From Roseiterribacter gracilis (GTDB lineage Bacteria > Pseudomonadota > Alphaproteobacteria > BOG-932 > Roseiterribacteraceae), in assembly GCA_018332375.1 (NCBI GenBank), contig BOPV01000001.1:682001-746000 (forward strand): DNA of 64,000 bases, written 5' to 3'. A program made the translations under genes and the position numbers. The notes under the pieces are model-generated. The model was not told where the DNA came from. It worked only from the letters and a program-made list of their open reading frames with translations, and did not search any database. Positions 8,782-17,828 of the stretch are shown here, piece after piece. Every line of letters begins with the position of its first letter. Position 1 is the first letter of the stretch.

Positions 8782-9645
8782 TTATCGTTGTTTGCCGTCT
8801 GATCCGAATCCCATCGCGTGCAGACGCGCCACGATCTTGTCCGTCGTCTCGCTGGCGGGAAAGCGCTCCTGGTTTAGCGTTGGGTCGTACATCGCCTTCA
8901 GCAGCTCACTGTCGAGCGCCGACATGCGCGCGCCGTCGGCTGATGCAAGCGGCGATGCCGCGGTGACCGTGTTGAGCAGCGACGGCTGAATCACATCGCT
9001 CGTGCGCGCGCCGGTCAGACAGCGAAATGACAGGCGTGCAAAGGTCAGCGCCGCCTGTTCGGTAAGGCGCTGCTTCGTCGCTGCCATCACGCAATGTTCC
9101 ATGCGCGGCTTGGTGATGTCATCGCTCGGCCGGGTCAGAAGAAACGCATACGGCGTCTCGCGCAGCAGCAAGGTGCGGTCGACGCCATCCGTGTTGGGTC
9201 GGTTCAAGCTTGCAACGCGCGGCGCCTTGGCCAGCGCTTCAATGTCGTCGCCGGCCAGAAACAGCACGTTCGCGTCCGACCGTCCGCCTGCTGCGTCGTC
9301 GGAAGGAACTTCAATGACCTCGATATGCGCGCGCATCGCCAGACCGCGCAGAATGTCGACGAATTGCGCCCGTCCGTCGTCGGACAGGCCCGAGGTCGCG
9401 ACGCGCATCGTGCCGTGCCATAGATGCAGCGGGCCGCTGCGGCGTCCATTGCGCAATGTCGGTGAAAACGCATAGCGCAGATGCCGGCAGAGAAAGTCGG
9501 TCGGCTCGCACACCTCCATTGCGCTGCGCGCGTAGGCCGGCAGGTCGACGCCTTGCGCCTGTACCGGCTGCATCACGAGAAAGGTGAGTCCGGCGACAGT
9601 AAGGCCTGTCGTGAACCGGCGCATGCCGCGTAGCAGTTTCTGCAT
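8782..9645 (-). CDS. Secreted protein, DUF2927-like
   Basis: This 287-residue exported protein has an N-terminal hydrophobic signal ending near VQAQG at about residue 32. The body has the features I associate with DUF2927: a GPLHLWHGTMRVATSG segment, a Cys in MEHCVMAATKQ, a second in SFRCLTG, and a C-terminal LDSELLKAMYDPTLNQE. Four cysteines sit in the mature part (CEPTDFLC, HCVM, FRCL). The ATG has AGGAGA nine bases upstream. It is divergent from the Sel1 lipoprotein by 77 bp. Function unknown. Confidence 0.65.
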   Translation of the reverse strand: MQKLLRGMRRFTTGLTVAGLTFLVMQPVQAQGVDLPAYARSAMEVCEPTDFLCRHLRYAFSPTLRNGRRSGPLHLWHGTMRVATSGLSDDGRAQFVDILRGLAMRAHIEVIEVPSDDAAGGRSDANVLFLAGDDIEALAKAPRVASLNRPNTDGVDRTLLLRETPYAFLLTRPSDDITKPRMEHCVMAATKQRLTEQAALTFARLSFRCLTGARTSDVIQPSLLNTVTAASPLASADGARMSALDSELLKAMYDPTLNQERFPASETTDKIVARLHAMGFGSDGKQR

Positions 9646-9722
9646 CCGGCGTCTTCTCCTGTAGCGGATCTTTTCGGTTCAAGTCGGGTTTGCCGCTTCG
9701 GTTCCCTTTCCGGAGATGCCCG

Positions 9723-10547
9723 ATGCTGCGTATTTCGACCGGATCCGCGATTGCTGCCTGCGTTGGCCTGTGCTTGTCCGCTTGCAACGCGCCTGGATCG
9801 CCGCCGGTTTCGCAGACGGCAGTTTCGCAAACTGTGGTTCCGGGGATCATCGCTGGCGAAGCCGATCCGGCGACCGAGGCGAGCGGCGCGCTCAATCTTG
9901 GCAGTATGTATGCGACCGGGCGCGGCGTTGCGAAGGATGAAGCGCAAGCCGAGCGCTTGTTCCAACAGGCGGCGGAGCGCTACCGGACCGCTGCTGCACA
10001 AGGCAATGCGTTTGCAATGGCGCAACTCGGGCAACTGTATTTGCGTGGTCGCGGCGTTCCCAAATCGGAGAGCGATGCGGTGTCCTGGTGGCGCAAGGCA
10101 GCCGACCTCAAAAATCCGCTGGGCGAAAACGCGCTCGGCTGGGCCCTTTACGAAGGTCGTGGCGTCGCGCGCGATGAAGCTGCGGGCGTGGCGATGTGGA
10201 AGCGCGCGGCGGCCCAGAATCTGAACGTCGCCGAAGCCAATCTCGGCGGTGCCTATATGCAAGGTCGCGGCGTACCGCGCGACGAGGCGCAGGCGAAACG
10301 GCAATATGAATTGGCGTTGTCGCACGGCTATGTCGGGGCGAATTTCCAACTCGGCTGTATGTATCGCGACGGCAAAGGGGTTCCGGCCGACGATGCGAAG
10401 GCGGTCGAGTATTTCAACGCCGGCGCGCTGCGCGGTGATGCGCGGTCGCAAAACGCGCTCGGCTACATGTATCAAAGCGGCCGCGGCGTGCCCCAAGACC
10501 TCGAAAAAGCGGCAGCCTATTTTCGGCTGGCGGCGCAGCCGCGCTGA
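9723..10547 (+). CDS. Sel1-repeat lipoprotein
   Basis: It is a periplasmic or envelope scaffold protein of 274 residues. The start at 9723 is chosen because CGGAGA lies seven bases upstream and the resulting N-terminus is a lipoprotein signal with lipobox LSAC (Cys at about residue 19). The rest is six tandem Sel1 repeats, each with LG..Y..GRGVP.D...A..W..KAA, for example LGQLYLRGRGVPKSESDA and LGYMYQSGRGVPQDLEKA. Sel1 solenoids mediate protein-protein contact, often in envelope assembly or signalling. It is convergent with the MBL-fold gene by 6 bp. Confidence 0.85.
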   Translation: MLRISTGSAIAACVGLCLSACNAPGSPPVSQTAVSQTVVPGIIAGEADPATEASGALNLGSMYATGRGVAKDEAQAERLFQQAAERYRTAAAQGNAFAMAQLGQLYLRGRGVPKSESDAVSWWRKAADLKNPLGENALGWALYEGRGVARDEAAGVAMWKRAAAQNLNVAEANLGGAYMQGRGVPRDEAQAKRQYELALSHGYVGANFQLGCMYRDGKGVPADDAKAVEYFNAGALRGDARSQNALGYMYQSGRGVPQDLEKAAAYFRLAAQPR

Positions 10548-10553
10548 CGAAGC

Positions 10554-11423
10554 CTACTTGGCCGTGAGGCCTTGATAGATCGCGTCGACGAAACGCTCGC
10601 CATTGCCTTCCAGCTTGTAGGCGGCGGTCAGCTTCGCCTCGCGAACCTGCTCGATCGTTTTTCCCTTGCCGATCATCGCCTGCACCTTGGTCGCGACGTC
10701 GTTCAGCATGTTGCGATAGGCCTGCAGCCCGGCTTTGTCGGTGATGTCGCCGTGCGCGGGCACGACCTTGGTTTTGTCATCCGCCATCGCCAAGCCGACA
10801 TCGACCGATTGGATCAGGCCTTTGATATCGCCGCCGCTGTCGCGGTCGATGAACGGAAACAGGCCGTTGAAAAACACGTCGCCCATATGCAGCACGTTGG
10901 CCTGTTCCAGCCGCACCAGCGTGTCGCCGTCGGTATGGGCGCGCGGCGTGTGGCGTAGCTGGATGGTCTCGATGCCGACATGCAATTCCAGCGAGGTGTC
11001 GTAGACGACGGTCGGCAGGGCCGTCGCGGGCGCTGTCGGAATGCGCCGGTTGTAGGCGCTCATGAATTGCTCGGTGCTTTTGCGCGCCCGTACATTGCGA
11101 TGCGCGATGATCGTCGCGCCCGCGGTCGCAAACGCTTCGTTGCCGCCGCTATGGTCGAGATGCCAATGCGTATTGATGACGTAGCGAACGACGCCGTTGG
11201 GCTGGACCTGTTTGACCGCGGCTTTGATCTCTTCGACGTCGGTTTCGCGCTCGTCGTCGATCAGCAAGGCGCCGTCACGTCCCGGTACGATCACGACATT
11301 GCCGCTCTTGCCGATCAGCACATAGGCGTCGCCAGCCAACTTCTCTGCCTGCGCGGCAGCGAGTTGCGGCATTGCCAACACAGGCAGGGTGAGGGCGAGG
11401 GACAGCGCGATTGGTTTGAACAT
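10554..11423 (-). CDS. Periplasmic metallo-beta-lactamase-fold hydrolase
   Basis: This is a zinc hydrolase of the MBL superfamily, 289 residues. The start at 11423 gives a signal peptide ending in LAAAQA and has GGAGG five bases upstream. Metal ligands lie in THWHLDH (His86, His88, Asp90, His91), followed by His in TPRAHTDGD, Asp in MGDVFFNG and His in VPAHGD. The overall layout is that of the broad exported MBL-fold hydrolase group, not a recognised class B beta-lactamase. The substrate is unknown. It is divergent from the alpha/beta hydrolase by about 140 bp. Confidence 0.82.
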   Translation of the reverse strand: MFKPIALSLALTLPVLAMPQLAAAQAEKLAGDAYVLIGKSGNVVIVPGRDGALLIDDERETDVEEIKAAVKQVQPNGVVRYVINTHWHLDHSGGNEAFATAGATIIAHRNVRARKSTEQFMSAYNRRIPTAPATALPTVVYDTSLELHVGIETIQLRHTPRAHTDGDTLVRLEQANVLHMGDVFFNGLFPFIDRDSGGDIKGLIQSVDVGLAMADDKTKVVPAHGDITDKAGLQAYRNMLNDVATKVQAMIGKGKTIEQVREAKLTAAYKLEGNGERFVDAIYQGLTAK

Positions 11424-11563
11424 TGGGCCTCCGGCAGAACGGCGAAGAACGGTCGGACTTTGCGGGGAGTCGGCAGCGACCTGGCAGCGCTTTATTGCGC
11501 TGACCGCGCAGAAAATTGCTCCGAGACTTGGATGGTGCGTCCGTCCACCGCTAGGTTCGCGCC

Positions 11564-12331
11564 GTGACCGACGACTCGAACCATCTTTCACTCAACGGCG
11601 TGCGCCTTGGGTATGCGCGCTGGACGCAACCGGGCACGGCGCTGCCGATCCTGTTGCTGCATGAAGGCTTGGGGTCGGTTGCGATGTGGCGCGACTTTCC
11701 CGCGCGCCTTGCGCGGGCGTGCGGCCGTACCGTGATTGCCTGGTCGCGCCAAGGATATGGCGACTCCGATTTGCGAGCCGCGCCGCGCGATCCCGATTAC
11801 ATGCACCGCGAGGCTGCGTTGCTGCCGGCACTGTTCGCGTCGCTCGAAATCGAACGCGCCCATCTGTTTGGCCACAGCGACGGCGCAACCATCGCGCTGC
11901 TGGCAGCCGCGGACGATCGCGCGCAACAGATTGCGAGTCTCGCGCTGGCAGCACCACATGTCTTCGTCGAACAAGTGACGATCGACGGGATCACCGCGAT
12001 CCGCGAACGCTACGACGAGCTGGCGCCGAAACTCGGTCGCTATCATCGTGACGCGGCGCACGTCTTTTATGGCTGGAACGATATCTGGCTCGATCCACGC
12101 TTTCGCGATTGGAACATTGAAGCGGTTCTGCAGCAGATCACGGTTCCAACCTTGCTGATTCAAGGCGTCGACGATGAATACGCGACGATGGCGCAACTCG
12201 ACCGGATCGAGCGGGGCGTGCGCGGGCCGGTCCAGCGGCTCGAACTTGCCGCGTGCGGACATTCACCACATCGCGAGCAAACCGCGCAGGTTCTGACCGC
12301 GCTGCGTGACCATTTGGCTGCATTGCCCTAA
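11564..12331 (+). CDS. Alpha/beta hydrolase
   Basis: This 255-residue soluble hydrolase has its nucleophile in GHSDG (Ser105), an oxyanion region LLHEGLGS and a C-terminal catalytic His in CGHSPHRE. An acid is likely in IQGVDDEYA. All three triad positions look present. The start is a GTG at 11564, and no strong Shine-Dalgarno is visible. It resembles the 3-oxoadipate enol-lactonase-like group, but nothing nearby supports an aromatic pathway, so the substrate is not assigned. The region to the next gene (12332-12494) holds a 14-bp direct repeat. Confidence 0.8.
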   Translation: MTDDSNHLSLNGVRLGYARWTQPGTALPILLLHEGLGSVAMWRDFPARLARACGRTVIAWSRQGYGDSDLRAAPRDPDYMHREAALLPALFASLEIERAHLFGHSDGATIALLAAADDRAQQIASLALAAPHVFVEQVTIDGITAIRERYDELAPKLGRYHRDAAHVFYGWNDIWLDPRFRDWNIEAVLQQITVPTLLIQGVDDEYATMAQLDRIERGVRGPVQRLELAACGHSPHREQTAQVLTALRDHLAALP

Positions 12332-12404
12332 CGCCAGCCGGCCTTTCTCAGCTTACGTAAACGTCGCGGCGCCTGCTGCGCGGATCTGTCATGCGCCTAA
12401 CCAA

Positions 12405-12470
12405 ACAGTAGTGTCTGGACTGGGCGCCGCGACGCGCGCTATACGCCGGCCCCCATGCAGTACTGTCTGG
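12405..12470. repeat. Two 14-bp direct repeats upstream of PAS/HisKA gene
   Basis: CAGTAGTGTCTGGA (12405-12418) and CAGTACTGTCTGGA (12457-12470) match at 13 of 14 bases and are spaced 52 bp apart, about five helical turns. They sit just before the PAS/HisKA start and may be a paired regulator site. Confidence 0.35.
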
Positions 12471-12494
12471 AACCGAATCGCCGCCGTTGCTGCC

Positions 12495-13673
12495 ATGGCG
12501 GGGAATAACTGGCGTGCAGCGCAGCCTGGCGGCGCCTATGCCGGCCAGGCACAAGCCGACGCGCAAAGTGCGATCGACCGGCTTGAAGCGCTGATCCGCA
12601 AGGCGCCCGACGGAATCATCACCGCCGACGCCGGCGGCCGTATTCTCAGTTGGAGCTTGGGCGCCGAGCGCATGTTCGGCTGGACCGCCGAAGAAGCGAT
12701 CGGCTCGCCGCTATCGATGCTGGTGCCGTCGCGCCTGCGCGCCGCCCATGACAATGGTCTGCGCCGGGCAACAGACAGCGGCGATCTGCGGGCCGGCCAC
12801 GCAACGCATGCCCTGATCGCTACAACGCGTGACGGCGCGGAAATTCCGATCCGCCTGACTTTGACCCGGTGGCGCGATGCCGACGGGCTGACGTTCGGTG
12901 CGGTCGTGCATGATTGCCGTCCGCGAGCCCGCGCCGAAGCCGAGTTCGCGACACTGGTCGATCGGCTGTGCGAGGCGATGGAATCGGGCACGGTGACACC
13001 GCGCAGCAAGACGCTGTTTCTCGCCCATGCGAGCCACGAGCTGCGTACGCCGCTAAATGCGATCCTGGGCTTCTCGCAACTGATGGCGCTCGAAGCGCAT
13101 GGCGCGCTCAACGAGCAGTATCGGGACTATGTCCGCCACATCATGGAGAGCAGCCGCAACCTGACGTCGATCATCGACGGCATGTTGGAACTGGTGCGCC
13201 GTGCCAGCGATCCGTCACCGCCGCCTTCGGGCAATCTGTTGCCCGTGCGCGCCTTGATGCAATCGGCTGCGGCGATGGTGAATTCGATTACCTTGAACGA
13301 GAAGATCGGCTTTGCGGTCAGCGTGCCGGACGATTTCGACGAGGCGTTGCCGATCTCGCATCGCGCCGAAGGTGCGTTGATGCATCTTCTGTCGGCGATG
13401 GTTGCCGGTGCGCCCAGCGGCAGCCAGTTCGAGCTGCGCGTCGTCGCCAACATGCGCAGCAACGTGTTGCTCGAACTGGAAGGGCCGCTGCCCGACGAAG
13501 CAGCGCTGACCGATCAAGCACAGGCGCCGAACGGTACCTGCTCACGCGGTGCGGTTGCGGTCGGCGCTTTTTTGGCGAAACAGATTTTGGCGGAAGAGGG
13601 GATGCGCGTGCGCGGCCCCTATCGCCACCCCGATACGTCGATCCTGTTCGTCGGCCTGCCGGCAGCGCCGTAA
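12495..13673 (+). CDS. PAS-domain histidine-kinase-like protein with degenerate ATPase region
   Basis: This 392-residue cytosolic sensor-like protein has a PAS domain at about residues 25-145 (PDGIITADAGGRILSWS, then FGWTAEEAIG). A HisKA dimerisation helix follows with the phosphoacceptor His181 in HASHELRTPLNAILGFSQL. The C-terminal 150 residues occupy the place of the HATPase domain but lack recognisable N, G1 and G2 boxes. Only the closing AVGAFLAKQILAEEG helix and the last strand resemble a GHKL fold. It could be a pseudokinase or phosphotransferase-like partner. The ATG at 12495 starts just before the PAS domain, but upstream in-frame starts exist and no good ribosome site is seen. No response regulator is adjacent. 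Confidence 0.75.
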   Translation: MAGNNWRAAQPGGAYAGQAQADAQSAIDRLEALIRKAPDGIITADAGGRILSWSLGAERMFGWTAEEAIGSPLSMLVPSRLRAAHDNGLRRATDSGDLRAGHATHALIATTRDGAEIPIRLTLTRWRDADGLTFGAVVHDCRPRARAEAEFATLVDRLCEAMESGTVTPRSKTLFLAHASHELRTPLNAILGFSQLMALEAHGALNEQYRDYVRHIMESSRNLTSIIDGMLELVRRASDPSPPPSGNLLPVRALMQSAAAMVNSITLNEKIGFAVSVPDDFDEALPISHRAEGALMHLLSAMVAGAPSGSQFELRVVANMRSNVLLELEGPLPDEAALTDQAQAPNGTCSRGAVAVGAFLAKQILAEEGMRVRGPYRHPDTSILFVGLPAAP

Positions 13674-14276
13674 TCAGCGCCGCTGCGGTGCCGGTGACGT
13701 GCCGCCCGGCGGCGTCCAGTTGCCTGCACCGCCCGGCTGCGCGCCGCCTTGCGGCCCACCTTGCTGGGCGCCTTGCAAGCCGGCGGCTGCTTCGGCGGCG
13801 TCGGCTTCGCTGTCGATCTGCTGCAGGCGGGTTGCGTTGGCTTTGATGAAGGCCGCGTTCTCGCGGGCGATCGGCGTCAGCGTGTTGGTCGGGCCTTTCT
13901 GCTCGATCATCTGCAACGCCATCGCGGCTTCTGCGGTCGCGAAGCCGATTTTGACATACTGATCGGGCGGGCAGCCATTGGCGACCATCATCGCGGTCGA
14001 TGCGGGCGCCTGCTTCTTCATGAAGTTGACGATCTGATCAACCGTGTCGCCTTCGGGCTGTTCGGTTCGTTCCTGCTCGGCACGGATCGCGGCATCGGTG
14101 CGCGCGCGCTGCAGCAACGTCATCATCGCCTTATGACAGGTTTCGATCGGCTGCATTGTCAGTTTGTAACCGATGCTGGGCGGCATCTGTTGCTGCTGGG
14201 GCGCGCCTTGTTGCGGCGGCATCTGCGCCATGGCAGGCGCGGCGAACAGCAAACACACGAGAGCGGCGTACTTCAC
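13674..14276 (-). CDS. Secreted Gln/Pro-rich protein of unknown function
   Basis: This 200-residue exported protein begins with a GTG start at 14276 and GGAG five bases upstream. It has a signal peptide ending in APAMAQ. A Pro/Gln-rich stretch (QQGAPQQQQMPP) precedes an all-helical centre with two Cys (ETCHKAMM, NGCPPDQY), and the tail is Gly/Pro/Gln-rich. Its stop abuts the PAS/HisKA stop, with the two genes convergent and no gap. I do not recognise the family. Confidence 0.65.
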   Translation of the reverse strand: MKYAALVCLLFAAPAMAQMPPQQGAPQQQQMPPSIGYKLTMQPIETCHKAMMTLLQRARTDAAIRAEQERTEQPEGDTVDQIVNFMKKQAPASTAMMVANGCPPDQYVKIGFATAEAAMALQMIEQKGPTNTLTPIARENAAFIKANATRLQQIDSEADAAEAAAGLQGAQQGGPQGGAQPGGAGNWTPPGGTSPAPQRR

Positions 14277-14403
14277 GGGAACTCCATCGGTTCTGAACAC
14301 GAACGTGCATGCCGCGCTTCGAGTTGCGGCACAACTATGTCGGTGAATTGCCACGTTCGGCGCCGTCCGCCACGAAGACGCCCCAACCAACGGGCCAAAC
14401 GAA

Positions 14404-14435
14404 ACGGGGCTGCCTCGTTGCCGAGACAGCCCCGT
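14404..14435 (-). terminator. Hairpin terminator downstream of the RND operon
   Basis: A 14-bp stem with one mismatch (ACGGGGCTG.CTCG, loop TTGC) lies 112 bp beyond the RND pump stop. On the minus strand it is followed by a short T-rich CGTTTGG. It also sits upstream of the Gln-rich gene. Confidence 0.55.
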
Positions 14436-14547
14436 CGCTCAAGCCGGGTTCAAGCGCTCCATTCGTGAACCCAGCCGAACCAACTGCGCCAATTCAAGCG
14501 CCGTCGGTGACGCAAGCGCGGATCGCCCGCAATGTGTGGCCGCATGC

Positions 14548-17500
14548 TCATTCCGCTGCTTCCGCGTGCACGAGGTCCGAGTTCGCGGGCTCGTCGAAAT
14601 CATGCACCTCACCATGCTGAGTCAGCTTGGCGTTGCCGGTCATCCGGCGCAGCAGCACGTAGAAGACGGGCGTCAGGAACAGACCGAAGGCGGTGACGCC
14701 GATCATGCCCGAGAAGACTGCGATACCCATCGCCTGGCGCATCTCGGCACCGGCGCCGACCGACGTCACCAGCGGCAGCACGCCCATGATGAACGCAAGC
14801 GACGTCATCAAGATCGGGCGCAGTCGCAACTTGGCAGCTTCGATTGCGGCCTTCACCGGCGTTCGTCCCGCGAATTCCAGTTCGCGTGCGAATTCGACGA
14901 TCAAGATCGCGTTCTTCGCCGACAACCCGACCAGCACGATCAAGCCGATCTGCGTGAAGATGTTGTTGTCGCCGTGCGTCAGGTACACGCCCGTCATGCC
15001 GGCGAGCAGCCCCATCGGCACGATCATGATGATCGCAAGCGGCAAGGTCAGGCTTTCGTACTGGGCCGCCAGCACCAGGAACACCAGCAACATGGCAAGC
15101 GGGAACACCCACACGCCCGAATTGCCGACCAGGATTTTCTGGTAAGTCAGATCGGTCCAGTCGAGACGCACGCCTTTCGGCAACGTCTCGGCAGCGATCC
15201 GTTCGACCGCGGCCTGTGCCTGACCCGACGAGTAACCCGGCGCCGGGCCACCGTTCACGTCGGCTGCGAGAAAGCCGTTATAGCGCATCGCGCGTTCCGG
15301 GCCCGCGCTCTGCTTGACGCGCAGCAGCGCGGCCAACGGCACCATCTCGCCGCTCTGCGACTTCACCTTCAACTGGCCGATATCGTCGGCATGGGCGCGA
15401 TACTGCGCGTCCGCCTGCACGCGCACCGAATAGGTGCGGCCGAATTTGTTGAAGTCGTTGACGTAGAGCGAGCCCAGATAGATCTGCAGCGTGTCGAACA
15501 CTTCGGTGATCGGAACGCCCAACTGACGCGCTTTCTGCCGGTCGATATCGGCATAAAGCTGCGGCACGTTGATCTGGAACGACGAGAACAGGCCTGCCAA
15601 TTCGGGCGCGGTCTGCGCCTTAGCAAGAAACGCTTTCGTCGCCGCGTCCAGCGCTTCGTAACCGAGGCCGGTACGGTCTTCGATTTCGAATTTGAAACCG
15701 CCGATCGTGCCCAGACCCTGCACGGGCGGGGGCGGGAACATCGCAATCAGCGCTTCCTGGATCTGGCTATACTGTTTGTTCAGCGACATCGCGATCGCGA
15801 CGTCGGACAGGTCCTTGGTCTTGCGCTGGTCGAACGATTTCAAGCCCATAAATACAATTCCCGAATTCGACGAATTCGTGAAACCGTTGATCGACAGGCC
15901 GGGGAACGCGATCGCATTGTCGACGCCGGGCGTCTTCAACGCGATCTCGCTCATCTTGCGGATCACTTCCTCGGTGCGATCCAAGGTGGCGCCGTCGGGC
16001 AACTGCGCAAAGCCGACCAGATACTGCTTGTCCTGTGCCGGTACGAAGCCGCCCGGTACCGCCTGGAACAGGCCGACACCGGCTGCGATCAGCAGCGCGT
16101 ACAGACCCATCATCACGGCCTTGCGACCCAGCGCGCGCTGCACGCCGCTGCCATAGGCGTCCGACCCGCGCTTGAACGCGGTGTTGAAGCGACGGAACAG
16201 CCAGCCGAGATAGCGGTCCATCACGCGCGTCAGACGGTCTTTCGGCGCGTCGTGGCTTTTCAGCAGCAACGCTGCCAACGCCGGCGACAGAGTCAGCGAG
16301 TTCACCGCCGAGATCACGGTCGAGATCGCAATCGTCAGCGCGAACTGTTTGTAGAACTGGCCGGTCAGGCCGCTGATGAAGGCAAGCGGCACGAACACGG
16401 CGATCAGCACCAGCGCGATCGCGATGATCGGGCCCGACACTTCGCGCATCGCGCGATACGTCGCTTCGCGCGGCGTACGCCCGGCTTCGATGTTGCGTTC
16501 GACGTTTTCGACCACGACGATCGCGTCGTCGACCACGATGCCGATCGCCAGCACCAGGCCGAACAGCGACAGCGCGTTAATCGAGAAACCGAAGAGATGC
16601 ATGATCGCGAAGGTACCGATGATCGATACCGGCACGGCCAGCAGCGGAATGATCGAGGCACGCCAGGTCTGCAGGAAGATGATCACCACCAGCACGACCA
16701 ACAACACCGCTTCGAGCAGCGTGTGCACCACCGCCTCAATCGACGCTTTCACGAATTGCGTCGTGTCGTAGACGATCTGGTACTCGACGCCTTCCGGCAT
16801 GTCTTTCTTGATGTCTTCCATCACCGCGCGGGCATTGTCGGCGATCTGAATCGCGTTCGACCCCGGTGCCGCAAAGATCGGCAGCGCGACCGCCTGCTTG
16901 TTGTTCAGCAGCGAGCGAAGCGCATAGTCCGAGGCGCCCAGCTCGATCCGCGCCACGTCGCGCAGATAGGTGATGGCGCCGGTCGGCGAGGTATTGACGA
17001 TGATGTCGCCGAATTCTTCTTCGGTCTGCAGACGGCCTTGCGCGTTGACCGACAATTGCATGTCGACGCCGGGCAGGTTGGGCGAACCGCCCACGATGCC
17101 GGCTGCGGCCTGCACGTTCTGCTCGCGGATCGCGTTGGTGACCTGGCTGGCCGCCAGCCCGTGTTCGGCAACCTTCTGCGGATCGAGCCAGATGCGCATC
17201 GAGTAATCGCCGGCACCGAAGATCTGTACCTCGCCGACGCCTTCGACGCGGGTCAGCCGGTCTTTGACGTTGAGCAGCGCATAGTTGCGCAGATACGTCA
17301 TGTCATAGCGGCCGTTGGGCGACAGCAAATGCACAACCAGGGTCAGGTCGCTTGAGCTTTTGACCGTGGTGATGCCCAGCGCGCGAACTTCGGCGGGCAG
17401 GCGCGATTCAGCGCGCTGCACCCGGTTCTGCACCAACTGCGTCGCAAGATCGGGATCGGTGCCGAGCTTGAATGTGACGGTCAGGGTCATCAGACCGTCG

Positions 17501-17757
17501 GTCGTCGCCTGGCTGCTCATGTAGAGCATGTTCTCGACGCCGTTGATCTGTTCTTCGATCGGCGTCGCAACGGTTTCGGCGATGACCTTGGGGTTCGCAC
17601 CCGGATATTGCGCGCGCACGATCACCTGCGGCGGCACGACTTCGGGATATTCCGAAATCGGCATGCTGCGCAGCGCGATCAGGCCCGACACGAAGATCAG
17701 AACCGACAGAACGCCGGCAAAGATCGGTCGGTCGATGAAGAATTTGGACAGATTCAT
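14548..17757 (-). CDS. RND efflux pump, HAE1 family inner-membrane transporter
   Basis: This is a proton-driven multidrug efflux pump of about 1069 residues, the full length for the AcrB/MexF group. It starts NLSKFFIDRPIFAGVLS, has large periplasmic loops after TM1 and TM7, and the proton-relay pair DD in LAIGIVVDDAIVVVENVERN of TM4. The C-terminal TM cluster contains GLSAKNAILIVEFA. I use the ATG at 17757. A GTG at 17778 with GGGAGG only three bases away is an alternative that adds seven residues. It follows the membrane fusion protein by about 70 bp and forms one operon with it. No outer-membrane TolC-type gene is present here. Confidence 0.92.
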   Translation of the reverse strand: MNLSKFFIDRPIFAGVLSVLIFVSGLIALRSMPISEYPEVVPPQVIVRAQYPGANPKVIAETVATPIEEQINGVENMLYMSSQATTDGLMTLTVTFKLGTDPDLATQLVQNRVQRAESRLPAEVRALGITTVKSSSDLTLVVHLLSPNGRYDMTYLRNYALLNVKDRLTRVEGVGEVQIFGAGDYSMRIWLDPQKVAEHGLAASQVTNAIREQNVQAAAGIVGGSPNLPGVDMQLSVNAQGRLQTEEEFGDIIVNTSPTGAITYLRDVARIELGASDYALRSLLNNKQAVALPIFAAPGSNAIQIADNARAVMEDIKKDMPEGVEYQIVYDTTQFVKASIEAVVHTLLEAVLLVVLVVIIFLQTWRASIIPLLAVPVSIIGTFAIMHLFGFSINALSLFGLVLAIGIVVDDAIVVVENVERNIEAGRTPREATYRAMREVSGPIIAIALVLIAVFVPLAFISGLTGQFYKQFALTIAISTVISAVNSLTLSPALAALLLKSHDAPKDRLTRVMDRYLGWLFRRFNTAFKRGSDAYGSGVQRALGRKAVMMGLYALLIAAGVGLFQAVPGGFVPAQDKQYLVGFAQLPDGATLDRTEEVIRKMSEIALKTPGVDNAIAFPGLSINGFTNSSNSGIVFMGLKSFDQRKTKDLSDVAIAMSLNKQYSQIQEALIAMFPPPPVQGLGTIGGFKFEIEDRTGLGYEALDAATKAFLAKAQTAPELAGLFSSFQINVPQLYADIDRQKARQLGVPITEVFDTLQIYLGSLYVNDFNKFGRTYSVRVQADAQYRAHADDIGQLKVKSQSGEMVPLAALLRVKQSAGPERAMRYNGFLAADVNGGPAPGYSSGQAQAAVERIAAETLPKGVRLDWTDLTYQKILVGNSGVWVFPLAMLLVFLVLAAQYESLTLPLAIIMIVPMGLLAGMTGVYLTHGDNNIFTQIGLIVLVGLSAKNAILIVEFARELEFAGRTPVKAAIEAAKLRLRPILMTSLAFIMGVLPLVTSVGAGAEMRQAMGIAVFSGMIGVTAFGLFLTPVFYVLLRRMTGNAKLTQHGEVHDFDEPANSDLVHAEAAE

Positions 17758-17828
17758 AGCGTTCAGCGTGCGGAGCACACGCCTCCCTGATGGAGAGTCA
17801 AATCGGATGCGGGCGAAGCGCCCGCCGG

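Noticed and set aside
14536..17355. A 939-codon open frame on the plus strand opposite the RND pump
   Set aside because: It is the antisense shadow of a conserved GC-rich gene. Its product is low-complexity His/Arg/Gln-rich with no domain, while the opposite strand encodes a complete RND pump.
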